A stretch of 64,000 nucleotides of DNA from Neoceratodus forsteri (lineage: Eukaryota > Chordata > Ceratodontiformes > Ceratodontidae). This document shows, piece by piece, positions 31,606 through 42,339 of this stretch. A program made the position numbers and the translations under genes. Under the pieces are notes generated by a model, which worked only from the letters and a program-made list of their open reading frames with translations, had not been told where the DNA came from and ran no database searches. How positions within the stretch are numbered: position 1 is the stretch's first letter; every line of letters begins with the position of its first letter. The stretch is from the NCBI GenBank assembly GCA_016271365.2, contig CM057452.1, positions 830,520,001 to 830,584,000 on the forward strand, read 5' to 3'.

Positions 31606-34510
31606 ATGTTTGGCACAGGGCGTATGGGAGGCTGGTTTGGTGGATGTTTTTGGATCTTCACTGAATGGTAATCAGAATATTTACTTCTGTGGGCCTAGGG
31701 CATCCAGGATTGATTATTTTTTTCTTTCCCCTGGATTAGTGGTTCAATCTAAAAATCTGCAGAAAGTGGCTACTTCTGATCATGTATTGTTGAAGCTTAG
31801 GGTAGGGGATCTGCCAGAGGCTCAAAGGGGCCCGGGGGTCTGGAAATTAAATGTTACCTTATTGAATATCCCTGGTGTAAGCTCTTTTGCTTGCCTGTCA
31901 GTCAGTTTTTTGTTTATATGACAATTTGAATGAGTGGTGGGAGGATACTAAAGACGAGATTAAGGTGTATTTTAAAAAAATAGGTCGTATAAATGGTAAA
32001 CTGAAGCATGATAAACTGAGGTATTTAAGGAAGCGTATAGATATCTTGTCCACTTTCCGACAAGGGGGTGTGGGATATCGAGATAGGATTAAGGGTTTAA
32101 AGGCTGAGTTGGCCTGTTTACAACTAACCATTTTGAGTGAAATAGAGAGAAAGCATAAGTATGGGATTTCTGGGAAAAAGGGGGAGACTTTGCCATTTGA
32201 AACTGCCAGTTCCATTAGAGAGTCTCGTAGTATGTTATATCTGAGTACTGCTCAGGGGGGTAGAGTTATTTCAAGTGCAGGTATTTTGTCAGGAATTCAT
32301 ACTTATGCTTCTAAAGCTTTTAGTAGTACACCCTTGTCACTCATTTCAATACAGTCTTGGCTAAAGGGGTGTGAACTACCTCAGTTGTCTCCGGGTTTGG
32401 GAAGTCTGTTGACTGTGCCTTTATCCTTGGAGGAGCTCAAGTCAGTTTTATGGGCCTTGAAGGCAGGGACTGCACCAGGTTCGGATGGGTTACCCCATGA
32501 AGTACATAAAGTAATTTGGGAAGTTTTGGGAATAGAATTGAGGGAAGTACTTAATGGAGGGTTGCAGTCTGGGAAACTTCCTGAGAGCATGCTGACAGGC
32601 CTATTGTTATTGATTTATAAAAAAAGGGGAGAGAGGTGATTTGGACAATTGGAGACCTCTGACATTATTAAATACAGATTATAAGATATTAATGAAAATC
32701 TTGGGAAATAGATTACTTGGGGTTTTGGATGCATTGATTCATCCTTCCCAATACTGTGGAGTTCCTCAGAGGTGGGTACAGGATGCTCTCATCCTTCTGA
32801 GACAGATCCTGCAGAAAGGTGCCTCACATGAGGTGTTTGGTCATCTAGTTTGTTTAGATCAACACAAAGCTTTGATCATATAGAATATACATATCTTTGG
32901 GAAGTGATGCAGGACTATGGGTTCCCTTCACAGTATACAGCATGGTTGAAAACATATTATAGGAACATAAGTTTAGTTCCAAGTATTAATGGTTGGAGAG
33001 AAAACAGGATAATGGTGCATAGGGGGCATCAGGGCTGTCCTCTTAGCCCATTGCTGTATGTGTTGTCATTGGACCCCTTATTATACGCCCTGAATGGGGC
33101 CCCACGGATTACTGGTTTATCTGTAGGTTGTGAGGATGTCCCTATTGTAACAGTAGCATATGCGGATGATTTGGTATTAGTTTTGGCAGACAGATCTTCG
33201 GCGATTGCAGCCCAGTTGGTATTAGATACTTTTTCAAGAATTTCCGGTTCTTCTATTAATCCATTAAAGAGTGGGATATTGCCGGTGGGATATGACGCAG
33301 TTGATGTTGCCTTAATTTGGCAGATCCCCATCGAAACAGGTTATAGATGGATTTTAGGGATCTATTTGGGGGGACAGAAAGCTCCTAGGTATAATTGGGA
33401 AATACAGTTGGGGGTAGCTAAGGATAGAGTGACTCGGTGGAATCGGTGGCAAATGACCAAAGCAAGGCAGATTTATCTTTTAAAACCTTTTGGTGCCATA
33501 TTTTTTTGTTTTTGGCAGCAGTCTCCCCCCCCCCCCCACTCACTTTGGAAACCTCTTTATATTCTGTATTTTTTTCGTGCTTGTGGGGGAGCAGACTGAA
33601 CCCGGTGAAGAGGGGTGTTACTTATTTGCTAATTGAGGAAGGTGGAGTGGGAATGATGAACCCAGTGGGGTTTTTTCATGTCACATTTCTTTCTTATAAT
33701 GTGACCCCCCTGTTGAAAGGGGAGTCTAAGGTATGGTTCCCATGGGTAGCAGATGTGATTGGTGTTTTAATAGAACAGTGGGTTATTTCAGCAGTCTTGC
33801 CTCGTCAGACTAGGGTGTCCCAGCTCCCTGGATATTTTAAAGGGTTGTTTGGAAAATTGAAAGCTTGGAGGCTTATGAAACAGGCCATATGTATGAAGTC
33901 AAGAAAACATTTATATTTTGGGGTGATTCAAGATGTTTTTTATGCTGATCCCTGGTTTTTGGATCTGCCCTTGACTGTACAACACGCAAAATTAAAGTTA
34001 TTATCAAGCAATAGGGTCCCTAAATATATATGGGATTTTCTGTGGCTTTGTCTGCATAAAAAACTGGGTTTAAAGGGGAACTTGAAACATAAAGAACTGG
34101 CTGAGAGATATTGTCCTAGGGAAGAAACATGTTTGGGTCTGGTAGAATCTTTATCTCATTTTTTTTATGACTGTCCCTTTGTTAAGTCCTTTTGGTCTGT
34201 CTTTCATAAAGTCTGGCCATTGAATCCTTTTAAGGGGCAGTCAGGTGATATTTGGACTGAAGGAGTGTTGCCTGGTGCATGGGTGATTTATGATAATATC
34301 ACTATAAGGCTTTTGATGGGGTTTATAGGGTATCAGCTTTGGCTGGCATGCTGCTGTTTAACACTTCAGAAGCAGATGAAGACAAAAGATCAGAGTGTGC
34401 AGAGTATTAAAAAAGATGTCTTGAAGTGGCAGTTGTTGGAAAAGGAAAGGGTACATCAGGATCTTTATCGGGTATGGTGGAGAAAGATGTCGTGGTTAGA
34501 TATGGGTTAA
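31606..34510 (+). pseudogene. Tx1-like ORF2: rest of endonuclease, RT, C-terminal domain
   Basis: After the L2, the endonuclease resumes with LVDVFGSSLNGNQNIYFCGP, ASRIDYFFLS and VATSDHVLLKLR. The RT follows with LKAGTAPGSDGLPHE, NWRPLTLLNTDYKILMKIL, LVCLDQHKA, GHQGCPLSPLLYVLSLDP and AYADDLVLVLAD (YADD 33159-33170, intact). Frames change near 31900, 32640, 32860 and 33590. The C-terminal part (33600-34510) includes LSHFFYDCPFVKSFWSVF, the usual ORF2 C-terminal block. Catalytic residues survive, but the frame breaks and the L2 make it non-functional. Confidence 0.9.
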
Positions 34511-34719
34511 GGGAAGAGATTACTTTTAGGCAGATGTCATTTGGGTATGGGGGCCTTATAGTATTGGTAGGAAGGGGAATGGATGTGGGCATAGGTTTGT
34601 AATTTAGGAATAGTGGCTTTGCATGGAGAAGACCTTTTTGAGGATTCTCTGGTTGGGGGGGATACAGTTTTTCTATTATGTGTGTGATAATCATACTGTT
34701 CGTATTTTTTTTTTTCTAA

Positions 34720-35410
34720 AGTCCATATTAGAAAACCCCCTGCTTGTTTGGGGGGGAGGAAGCATTTATTAAAACATTTTTTGGGGACAATGGAAAATAA
34801 TGTTTTGTATTGAATGTATTATGTAATACATAGTTATGTTTACTTTTATTTCTGTATTATGAATTCATGTGACAGAACACTATTATGTATTTGTCTTACT
34901 TTTCTGTTTAAAGTGAAAATATTCCCCTACTCTTTTAGCTGGTGGGGGGGGGGTTACAGCGTTTGTGTTTATCTTTGTTTTTGCATTTGATTTTGTATGA
35001 TGAAACACTATTGCTATCTGTTTTGCTTTCTAGTTTTATTAAAGAATTCCCCTACTCCTTTAGTGGGGATTGGACATTTCTGTATGAAAATGGATTATTT
35101 TTGTTTGATGTTCACGTTGTTGTTAAATTTGTTTGTGTTTTTGATTTCTTTCATTATGCTTTTGTATGAAGTAATACATTTTTGTATATTTTGTTACTGA
35201 GTTATGAATTAAACAATCCCTTGCTCTTTTAGTGGGGATGGGATGGGGGTTATGTACAAATATGGAATCTTTATGTTTGAGTTTTATGTATGCTGTAATA
35301 CTTAATTATGTTTTTTTTTTATTTATTTCATTATGATTTTGTATGAAGTAATACACTTTTGTATATTTTGTTTTAAGTTTTGAACAAAAAATTCCCCTAC
35401 TCTTATGAAA
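34720..35410 (+). repeat. Tandem repeats in the Tx1-like 3' region
   Basis: A key block ATTCCCCTACTCTTTTAGTGG recurs near 34922, 35047, 35215 (diverged) and 35391, with a related block near 34735. Between blocks the T-rich text repeats GTATGAAGTAATACATTTTT and TTTGTATATTTTGTT. Unit lengths vary from about 125 to 190 bases. This is a degenerate 3'-UTR repeat following ORF2. Confidence 0.7.
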
Positions 35411-35640
35411 AATGCTGTGGGTTCCTTTGCTTTCACCTGAACACCCACCAGGGCAGCACCAGAGATGGGTATAAGGGACTTTGGTTTAACACCTTATCTG
35501 TAGGATGGCACACACCAACAGTACAACACCCACCTAGTACTATACTCAGGTGACTGCATTTAGGTATGAGCCCAATCCCAGTGTGGGACTAGACATCACA
35601 ACCTTCTGGCCAAGAGCAGATATGTAATCATCTGAGACGT
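35411..35640. other. Intergenic DNA
   Basis: No recognised gene. It probably belongs to the CR1 copy whose tail follows, but I cannot read coding blocks in it. Confidence 0.35.
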
Positions 35641-35748
35641 ATGGACATCTTAAAAACAGCGGCCGCTCATAAAGGTAAGGTATATGGGCAGACTGGATGG
35701 GCTTGGCGGTCCTTATCTGCCGACAATTTCTATGTTTCTGTGTTTCTT
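35640..35748 (+). mobile_element. CR1 3' tail fragment
   Basis: The segment carries ATATGGGCAGACTGGATGGG, GGTCCTTATCTGCCGACAAT and TTCTATGTTTCTGTGTTTCT. This is the plus-strand form of the CR1 tails at 10911, 50941 and 57118. Only the last ~110 bases are recognisable. Confidence 0.8.
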
Positions 35749-36417
35749 CATCACACATTAAAAACATCACAAAAACACACTGAAAAATGTGCTAAGACTA
35801 AGAGTTGGTGATTAATATAAATAACGCAAATTCGTGATTACACCAAAGTTTCTATAGATGCAGCTGAAAATAACATTTGGAGCTATGCTAGGGGCTAAAA
35901 CAAAACAAGAACTGCAATCTAAGCAGTAAACTTTAAATTGTGCATATACTGCCTAACTACATACTAAAGACATCTGGGGCCTAGTATTGAAATATAGGCA
36001 AAAGCACAACACAGAGGTTCACGCTGCACTTGCCCTTGCGCCCTACCCAGAGGTTGTTATATTCTGTAGGACAGTGCACTGGTGTTAGCCAACTGACTAT
36101 AGGGCCATGTTGGCATAGCACTGAGTCAAGCAGCAATGCCCTGACATGGATCTGGACTATATGCAGCCCATAGGGAACTGCAGGGAGCTGCACCCCCAGA
36201 TCTGATAGCACCAGGAGTCGCGGTGTGATATGCAGCCCACAACATGCAACTCAGCCCATTCGGCATGCAAGTCACTAAAGGGCCATATGCATGGCCATTA
36301 TGGGCTCATTTGCATGGGAAGCAATGGCAGGTTTGCACTCCCCTATGGTTGGCCACTATGTCAGGCATAGTGGCGAATGGCCCCCTACCCCAGTTGCCTG
36401 TCCCCAGAATAATCATG
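35749..36417. other. Intergenic DNA
   Basis: No gene recognised. The GC-rich part after 36100 precedes the 61-bp tandem repeat. Confidence 0.4.
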
Positions 36418-36638
36418 ATTCCCTAGTATCTACTGGCACCCCCTACCCACCAATCAACCTGCCCCATACTGTTTAGACATTCCCTGTTGCCTAGTGTTAC
36501 CCCTCACCCTCCAATCACTGTGCCCTGTAATGTGAAGATATTCCCTGATGTCTAGTGGTGCCCCCCACTCTCTAATCACCAGTCACTGTACAAATAGCAA
36601 TACCCCTGGTGTCCAGTGGACCCCCCCCACCCTCTGAA
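36418..36638 (+). repeat. 61-bp tandem repeat, 3.5 units
   Basis: Units begin ATTCCCT at 36418, 36479 and 36540 and ATACCCCT at about 36599. Each continues with TGTCTAGTGGTGCCCCCCAC, CCAATCAC and a GTGCCCTGTAATGT-like block. The period is 61 bases. The array abuts the truncated end of the DIRS reverse transcriptase. Confidence 0.8.
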
Positions 36639-36639
36639 C

Positions 36640-37075
36640 TTCTCGTACTCGATGAAAAAGTTCAGATCTCTGAGCTCTAGGATAGGCCTCAGATCTCTTT
36701 CCACTTTGGGACTAGGAAGTATTGTGAATAGAACCCTGTGTTCCTTTGTTCCCAGGGAACAGATTCTATTGCTCTTTTCTGAAGTAAAGTGTGAATATCC
36801 TCCAGAAGCAATTGGATGTGCTCTGGAGGGTAATGGGAAGCCGCTGCTGGATGGTTTGGAGATAGTTCCTGAAGTTTCAGAGCCAGACTTTGTGCTATTA
36901 TCTGCATGACCCAAGCATCTGATTTTACCCTTCTCCGCTGGTCCAAGTGGAGGGAGAGGTGACCCCCAACAACCACCCCTGGAGGCATTGGTGGCAAGGA
37001 GTTGGAGAAGGAGTCAGGCAGAGCCAGTTGCTTGGGCTGCTGCAGTGTCACCTCTAGGGGCTTTTGAGTGGGCAC
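36640..37075 (-). pseudogene. DIRS reverse transcriptase, N-terminal piece
   Basis: The frame reads HYPPEHIQLLLEDIHTLLQK, AIESVP, NTGFYSQYFLVPKW and, after a shift, LRPILELRDLNFFIEYEKF. This matches the fingers of DIRS/Ty3-like RTs (YSxxFLVPKK, LRPILDLRxLN). The catalytic VDD region is beyond the truncation at about 36640, so no polymerase core remains. Confidence 0.8.
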
Positions 37076-38862
37076 CTGGGGTGGCTGCTGCTGCTCTATC
37101 CTTACCCTGTTGTCTGGCAGTAGAACGGTGTCTGTTACTGGCAGGACAAAATGGCGCCCTCTGCCTACTCTTTGGCCGAGTATGATTGAGGGAATGCACT
37201 GATTTCAGGGTTCTGCCTAAGGGCTGTAAATTATAGAGGATATCTTGCATTTTTGCACCAAACAATTTATATCCTCTAAATGAGACATTGAGAATGGATT
37301 GCTGGACATCATTCACAGTGTCAGCCAGCCTGAGGCTGGAGTACCTCCTGAGGCATATTCCAGAGGCTGCTGCCCTGGCTGAAGCATCTGATATTTCATA
37401 CGTGGAAAGTAGGAGATGTTTTCCTATGTTTGTACTTGCTGTGAGAGCCTTCAAAATCTCCTGCTTAGGTGTACCTACTGGGAGGGCCTGGGCAGCTGCT
37501 CTGGCCTTCCTCCAGAGGGCATTTTGGTATTTAACCATATGGGGCTGGTAGTTTGCAATTATAATGCCCAGAGAGGTAGAAGCAAAGTTTTTTTTTTTTC
37601 CCCAGGACATGAAGCCTCCTGAACTTCTTATCAGAAGGGAGCAAACTAAGGTGTTTTGGTGCCTTTGATCCATCATGGGCAGTATTTATGACCACTGAAT
37701 CAGTCTCAGGTTGGCCTGCAAATAAGAGCTTATCTGAGGGGTCCTGATACATCTTATCTGCCTTCCTAGATATGGCAAGTATCATGATGGGTCTATGCCA
37801 GGCAACAAGCGTGGCATCCTCCAATGTAGGCAGGAGGGGAGGAATGATGATGGGTGGAGAATCAGGCAATTCTAAGAAGTCCATTAGGTTTTTCTTAGTA
37901 ATGTTCTGTTCCTCTGAGTCAAATCCCATGGCAGTCTGTAGTTCCTGCATCACGGTGATAAAAGATGGATCTTTAGAGGGGGCCTGGGAGTATATACCAG
38001 AGTCCTCACTCCCAGTGAATAAAGTGGAGCTAATCCTTTCATAGGAGTCCACAAAATCCTCTTCCTCCTCTTCTTCATCCTGCTTAATGAGGTCAGGACT
38101 GTATTCCTGGTCCTCTTCGACATGTCTGATGGGACACAGGGAAGGAGCAGGTGAATCTGTCAATGCCTGAGAGAAAATCTGGCTCATCAACTTAGCAGAC
38201 ATTGATGCTGGGGTTTGCCATGCAGGCCCCATCAATGTGTCCCCTTGTACAGGACAGGAAGGTAGCAGGTGCTTAAGAATGTCTGTGAAGGACAAGAGTA
38301 CTGCCTGCACATCGGCACCCATGTGGTCAACAGGAACGCTGGATGATGTCGACGAGGGAGGCACTGTCCCCAACATCGATGGTGACTCACCGCCCATAAT
38401 AGGCCTAGTGGTGCTTGTAGCCTGCCTGGACCTACAGGTGCTGATGGTGCTGAAGTGATTGCACTGAAGTGGACGGGTGACTGTGAGTGAACCGGGGAGG
38501 ACTTGTCTTTGGTGCACTCCCTCTTTCGTGCTTATGCTTGTGCTACCCCAAGGTTTTCTCCCTGGACATGAAGCAGTGGGAGTCCAAGGAGTGGGCTGGC
38601 AAGGTGGTGGAGCTCTTCTCCTGGAGCTTTTTCTTCATCCAAGCCACCGCTTCAGAAGGTGTGTTTCTAAAGCCTTCTCTCGGTGTCGACGGGTAGCAGT
38701 GTTGAATTTTCTGCAGATATGGCAGGCCTTCACGTTATGGGCTGAGCCAAGGCAGTGTATCTGGATGTCATGCAAGTTGCCTGAGTATATCATTTTGCTG
38801 CACTCCCAGTACTTAAAGCATTTCAATGACTCTTTAGTCAACATACATGTTGCTGAAATCAT
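37010..38862 (-). pseudogene. DIRS gag-like protein, broken into three frames
   Basis: The N-terminal piece (38862-38635) has a cysteine/histidine cluster: YWECSKMIY, HDIQIHCLGSAHNVKACHIC. This resembles the DIRS gag zinc-binding start. The middle piece (38517-37531) has an acidic stretch (KQDEEEEEEDF) and then TLVAWHRPIMILAISRKADK with MYQDP, a typical gag block. The C-terminal piece (37676-37014) has GIIIANYQPHMVKYQNALW and ISDASARAAASGICLRRYSS, followed by GYKLFGAKM. It probably packages element RNA. At least two frameshifts separate the pieces. Confidence 0.75.
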
Positions 38863-39129
38863 TTTATAAAAAGTGATAGTTAACGAAGGTGAGAAAAATT
38901 AGAAAACAGTCAACGGTAATAGTGGTGTTTCCACAGAGGGTCGACCAGTATGGTTGATGGCAAGAAAAGAACTGAGGATGGAAGTGGCCACCCCTGTTTA
39001 TATGGGAAGTGCCAATGTAGGACATTGTCATGAGCAGCCCCTAGTGGACTGTTTGTAAAAGGTTTCCATGTGGTCCTACAGCCTGGTGGCTATAGTTCCA
39101 TAGGTGTGGCCTGATGAAAGAGAAGAGAA

Positions 39130-39600
39130 GATAAATAGTTACCTACCGTAACAGTAGATTTTTGAAAGAATCTCCTCCATTGAGCCATATTATGGAACTG
39201 TAAGTTGCTGGCATCAGGACCACTCAGTAGCTTTTTACTGGCTGGGGCCACCCATGTTGATGTGCCTCATCAGTGCCTATATAATGTGGGCATCCCTCAG
39301 TTCCCCACTGAAGACAAGCTCAGAGGATCATCAGACTGGTAGGGACCAAAGCGACCAGGACCAACCAGACATACAGGAGAGGATATGACAACCTAAGTAT
39401 AGATGCCATTTGAGGCATCAGAGGAAAGGCAGTTTGTGAGAGCTGGCAGTGTGGTCACCCATCACTCGAAGAAGTGGGGAAGGAGGGAGGGAGAGCTGTG
39501 GCTCGGTGGAGAAGATTCTCTCAAAGATTTCTATTACAGTAGGTAACTATTCTTCTTCAAGGATATCTCCCTCCATTGAGCCAAATCATGCAATGAATCC
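39130..39600 (-). repeat. DIRS terminal repeats between recombinase and gag
   Basis: TAGTTACCTACCGTAACAGT (39147 onward) and the following TTTTTGAAAGAATCT are inverted at 39512-39551 as AGATTCTCTCAAAGATTTC and TATTACAGTAGGTAACTA. In addition, TCCTCCATTGAGCCATATTA near 39176 recurs in direct orientation as CCCTCCATTGAGCCAAATCA near 39567. Inverted terminal repeats plus internal complementary repeats are the DIRS hallmark. A G/A-rich spacer of about 300 bases lies between. Confidence 0.65.
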
Positions 39601-39619
39601 CAAGCATTAACAAGTACAG

Positions 39620-39730
39620 AGGGTGGACAGCAGGATCTAATGAACCTGAGTAAGGAGGTCTTTCAGAACATTGAGGCGAAAGCCAGCATGTTTACAAGAG
39701 ATAATGTCCAAACTGTATTGTACAGTAAAT
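39620..39730 (-). pseudogene. DIRS tyrosine recombinase, C-terminal end
   Basis: The minus strand reads FTVQYSLDIISCKHAGFRLN followed by VLKDLLTQVH and a stop. In DIRS recombinases this is the stretch after the HTF motif, with the nucleophilic Tyr (here in QYSLD). The rest of the enzyme is on the far side of LINE-C, at 42340-43420. The last block there ends QSTVHT, and joining the two gives the expected order. Confidence 0.7.
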
Positions 39731-39799
39731 TTTATTTTATTTATTTATTTGCATTTTGGTAATCGGGTGAGCCCACTGGGACATTACAGTCCCTTTTTC

Positions 39800-40057
39800 T
39801 TTTTTTTATACTTACTTTATTGTCAGTTTGGACATGTTACAGATGGCATATTAGAACATCTAGTATTTAATACACATATATTATCGTTGCACTCTTGTGT
39901 ACTTCAGAGTAAATTTATGTAAATTTGTTCATACAAACTGCTAAATGATATGCAATGACTTAATTTCTAATAATTTACAACAAAATAACAAGATAACAAA
40001 AGAGATGGGGCTCAAAAACTAAAAAAACTGGTTCTGGCTCATGTTGGATGGAATGCA
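39800..40057 (-). mobile_element. Short poly(A) retro-insert with 15-bp target duplication
   Basis: TACAGTCCCTTTTTC flanks this segment exactly, at 39785-39799 and 40058-40072. On the minus strand the insert ends AATAAAGTAAGTATAAAAAA, a polyadenylation signal and poly(A). These are marks of L1-type target-primed insertion. The body is A+T-rich, has no recognised coding sequence and does not match the tail of the full-length L1 in this window. It is probably a truncated 3' UTR or a mobilised transcript. Confidence 0.85.
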
Positions 40058-40470
40058 TACAGTCCCTTTTTCAGGGGTGACCTGGAAAGTGTAGAACATA
40101 GACAATGACATGGCAGTAGCAGAAAATGCATTTACATCATTCACTGATTTACAAAAATTAATCATTTACAGAAACATTCACAAATTAAACATTTACAGAT
40201 TACAAAGACATGGCAGTTATAGTAGTTATATTTACATCATTCGTAGATTTACAAATTGCTCCATTTACAGATACACTTACATCAAATATTTACAAAAACA
40301 GAAGGGGTCAGGGAGCGGGGATTCTTATACATATGAGGATCAGTGAGCAGGAAAATTTATACATAGCATTATGGAAGCTGGACCAAGAGTCAACGGAAGC
40401 AGGAGCAAAGTGATGAGGCATTGAGGTGGTGTAATAGGGAGGACTGGAACTTAGCGAGGGAGGTGCAGGA

Positions 40471-42339
40471 TTAGGTAAAGTGTGGTAGTGAGTTCCAGCA
40501 AGACATCGCCAAGAAGGCAAAAGATCTCTGGGCCACTGCTAACTGAGGTTTGGGCAGTACGAGAAGAGGGAGAGAGGTGGATCTAAGAGCACGCAGAGGT
40601 TGCCGGAGCTGAATAAGTTCGGTAAGGCAAGGAGAGGTGTAACAGTGGACCAGCTTGTGCACTAGACTCAGTGCGGCATACTGGAGTTTTTTTGGATTTG
40701 TATGTTAGCCAGCCCAGGGAGAAGAGGATATCACAGTGGTGGTGACAAGCATTGACCCCTAAGGCAAACCTTCCCACCCTATGATAGGCCTATTTAAGGT
40801 GAGATAGGATGGTTGTGTTGGTTGTAAGTAGTAGCAGGGCGCCATACTTTATGGAGGGGCAGAAGGATGGCGGCCACGATCTTGTGGCATGTAGCAGATG
40901 TGAGGAAGGGTTGTATGCGGTAGAGCAGATGCAGCTTTTGGTTTAGAGCTTTGGTTAGAAGAGTAACATGAGTGTTCAGGGAAAGCAAGGAATCTAAGGT
41001 GATACCCAGATATTTAAGTGATGGGATAGATTCAAGGGCATCACCATTATGGGAGAGTATTGCAAGTGGGGAGGTGGAGATGCAGCAAGGAAGAGGGATT
41101 GGAGAACAGCATGCATTCATTTTTTTTTTTTGGTGTTGAGGACTAGCTGGTTATCTAGAAACCAGCCCTTCAGAATTTGGAAGTCCAAGGCAAGCATACT
41201 GTTGAGCCACCCAACGTCAGATGAAGAACAGTAAACAACAGCATCATTTGCATAAAGGTGCACAGAGACCCCTCCACAGTTATTTGGCAATTCATTAATG
41301 AATAGGAAAAATAATAATGGGCCCAGGATGGAACCCTGAGAGACTCTGTGGGTATTCGTCTAAGATCCGAGAGAGAACTGGACCACTTGACCACTTGAGT
41401 ACAGCCAGTAAGGTAACTTTGGAACCAAGTTAAAGCATTAACATCAAGGCCAAGTGAGTGTAGCTGCCGTAGAAGGAGATTGTGGTTGACCAAGTCAAAA
41501 GCCTTCATCAAATCGAGGAAGACAGCACCAGTGGCAAAGCCCTGGTCCATAGCAAGGAACAGGTAAGATGTAACTTTTATCAAGGCAGTGAGGGTACTGT
41601 GGTTTTTTCTGAACCCATGCTGGAACCTTGAGAGGAGGTGGTAGTGGTCCAGATAGTCCTGTAGATGGTTATAGAGTTTACGCTCTCGGATTTTTCTCAG
41701 CGAGCAGAGGATGGAAATAGGACTAAAGTTCTCAGTAGTTGTGTTGGGTCCACCCTTATGAATGGGAACAACCATGGCTACCTTCCTTTTATCAGGGACA
41801 GTCCCCGAGAGGAAGGATTGGTTAAACAGGTCATGGACTGAGCGGGCTAGGGCTGCAACTCCCAATTTGAGAAATTTGGGTTCAAGGGTGTCATGACCGG
41901 GGGAGCTGTCAGCTTTTACGTTAGTGAGAAGCCAGCAAACTTCATTGAGGGTGGAAAGTTTAAGGTGAAAGGCTGGGCAAGCACCAGTGTCCACTGGTGG
42001 GGGTGGGGGTGGAAGAGTTGGTAAAGAGTGAGGTACATCTATGCAGGTCGGTAAAGAATCCACTAAATTCAGTAGTGATGCATTAGGGGGGTCAGAGAGG
42101 ACAGTGTCTTGGACAGAGTTGGAGCTTGGAGCCTTGGAGGACTTGCCTTTGATTAGGGAGTTCACCTGCCTCCAGAATTCTTTGGGATTAAAGAGATGCT
42201 CAGTTTGAAATGACCTGAAGTGGGTGCACTTAGCTTTTTGAATAGTATTTGTATCCCTGTTCCTGAGCTGCCTACAGACCTGCCAGTCGGAGGGTAGCCC
42301 ACTTCGTTTGAAGGTCTTCCAAGCTTGATCATGAGCTGT
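40471..42339 (-). pseudogene. LINE-C reverse transcriptase
   Basis: The long frame reads FNPKEFWRQVNSLIKGKSSK, then RT blocks KVAMVVPIHKGGPNTT, HGFRKNHSTLTALI, AVFLDLMKAFDLVNHNLLLR and ALTWFQSYLTGCTQVV. A shift near 41330 follows. In the adjoining frame the catalytic box reads LYANDAVVY (41243-41254), YADD with Asp to Asn. IPSLKYLGITLDSLLSLNTH follows at 40794-41120. The C-terminal block SFAFLAMSCWNSLP is at about 40480. The upstream part of this open frame (42340-42417) belongs to the DIRS recombinase. Confidence 0.85.

Larger units (their letters stand above)
23400..35410 (+). mobile_element. Tx1-like LINE, split by an L2 insertion
   Basis: ORF1 with CCHC knuckles (23461-25501) and the start of ORF2 (25516-25985) are separated from the rest of ORF2 (31606-34510) by an L2 element. 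A long 3' region with tandem repeats follows. ORF1 with CCHC knuckles, an endonuclease starting RVASLNANSIKS and an RT with QGCPLSPLLYVLSLDP identify the Tx1/L1 group. It is heavily mutated, though its catalytic YADD box is intact. Left and right element limits are approximate. Confidence 0.85.
36640..38880 (-). mobile_element. DIRS-type retrotransposon, gag and RT start
   Basis: On the minus strand gag (38862 down to about 37010) is followed by the start of the RT (37075-36640), where the copy ends. DIRS elements insert with a tyrosine recombinase instead of an integrase. RNase H, methyltransferase and recombinase genes are missing downstream. A recombinase remnant instead lies upstream of gag at 43420-39620, with inverted repeats between. 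Confidence 0.8.
39731..42339 (-). mobile_element. LINE-C: 5'-truncated LINE inserted in the DIRS recombinase
   Basis: The minus-strand element starts in the linker before the RT and runs through the RT and C-terminal domain. It ends in a tail with CCAGGTCACCCCTGAAAAAG, TCACCCGATTACCAAAATGC and AAATAAATAAATAAAATAAA. The tail is homologous to LINE-A, -B and -D tails. The endonuclease and 2A are missing. A small poly(A) insert sits in the tail region. It divides the recombinase gene. Confidence 0.85.
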
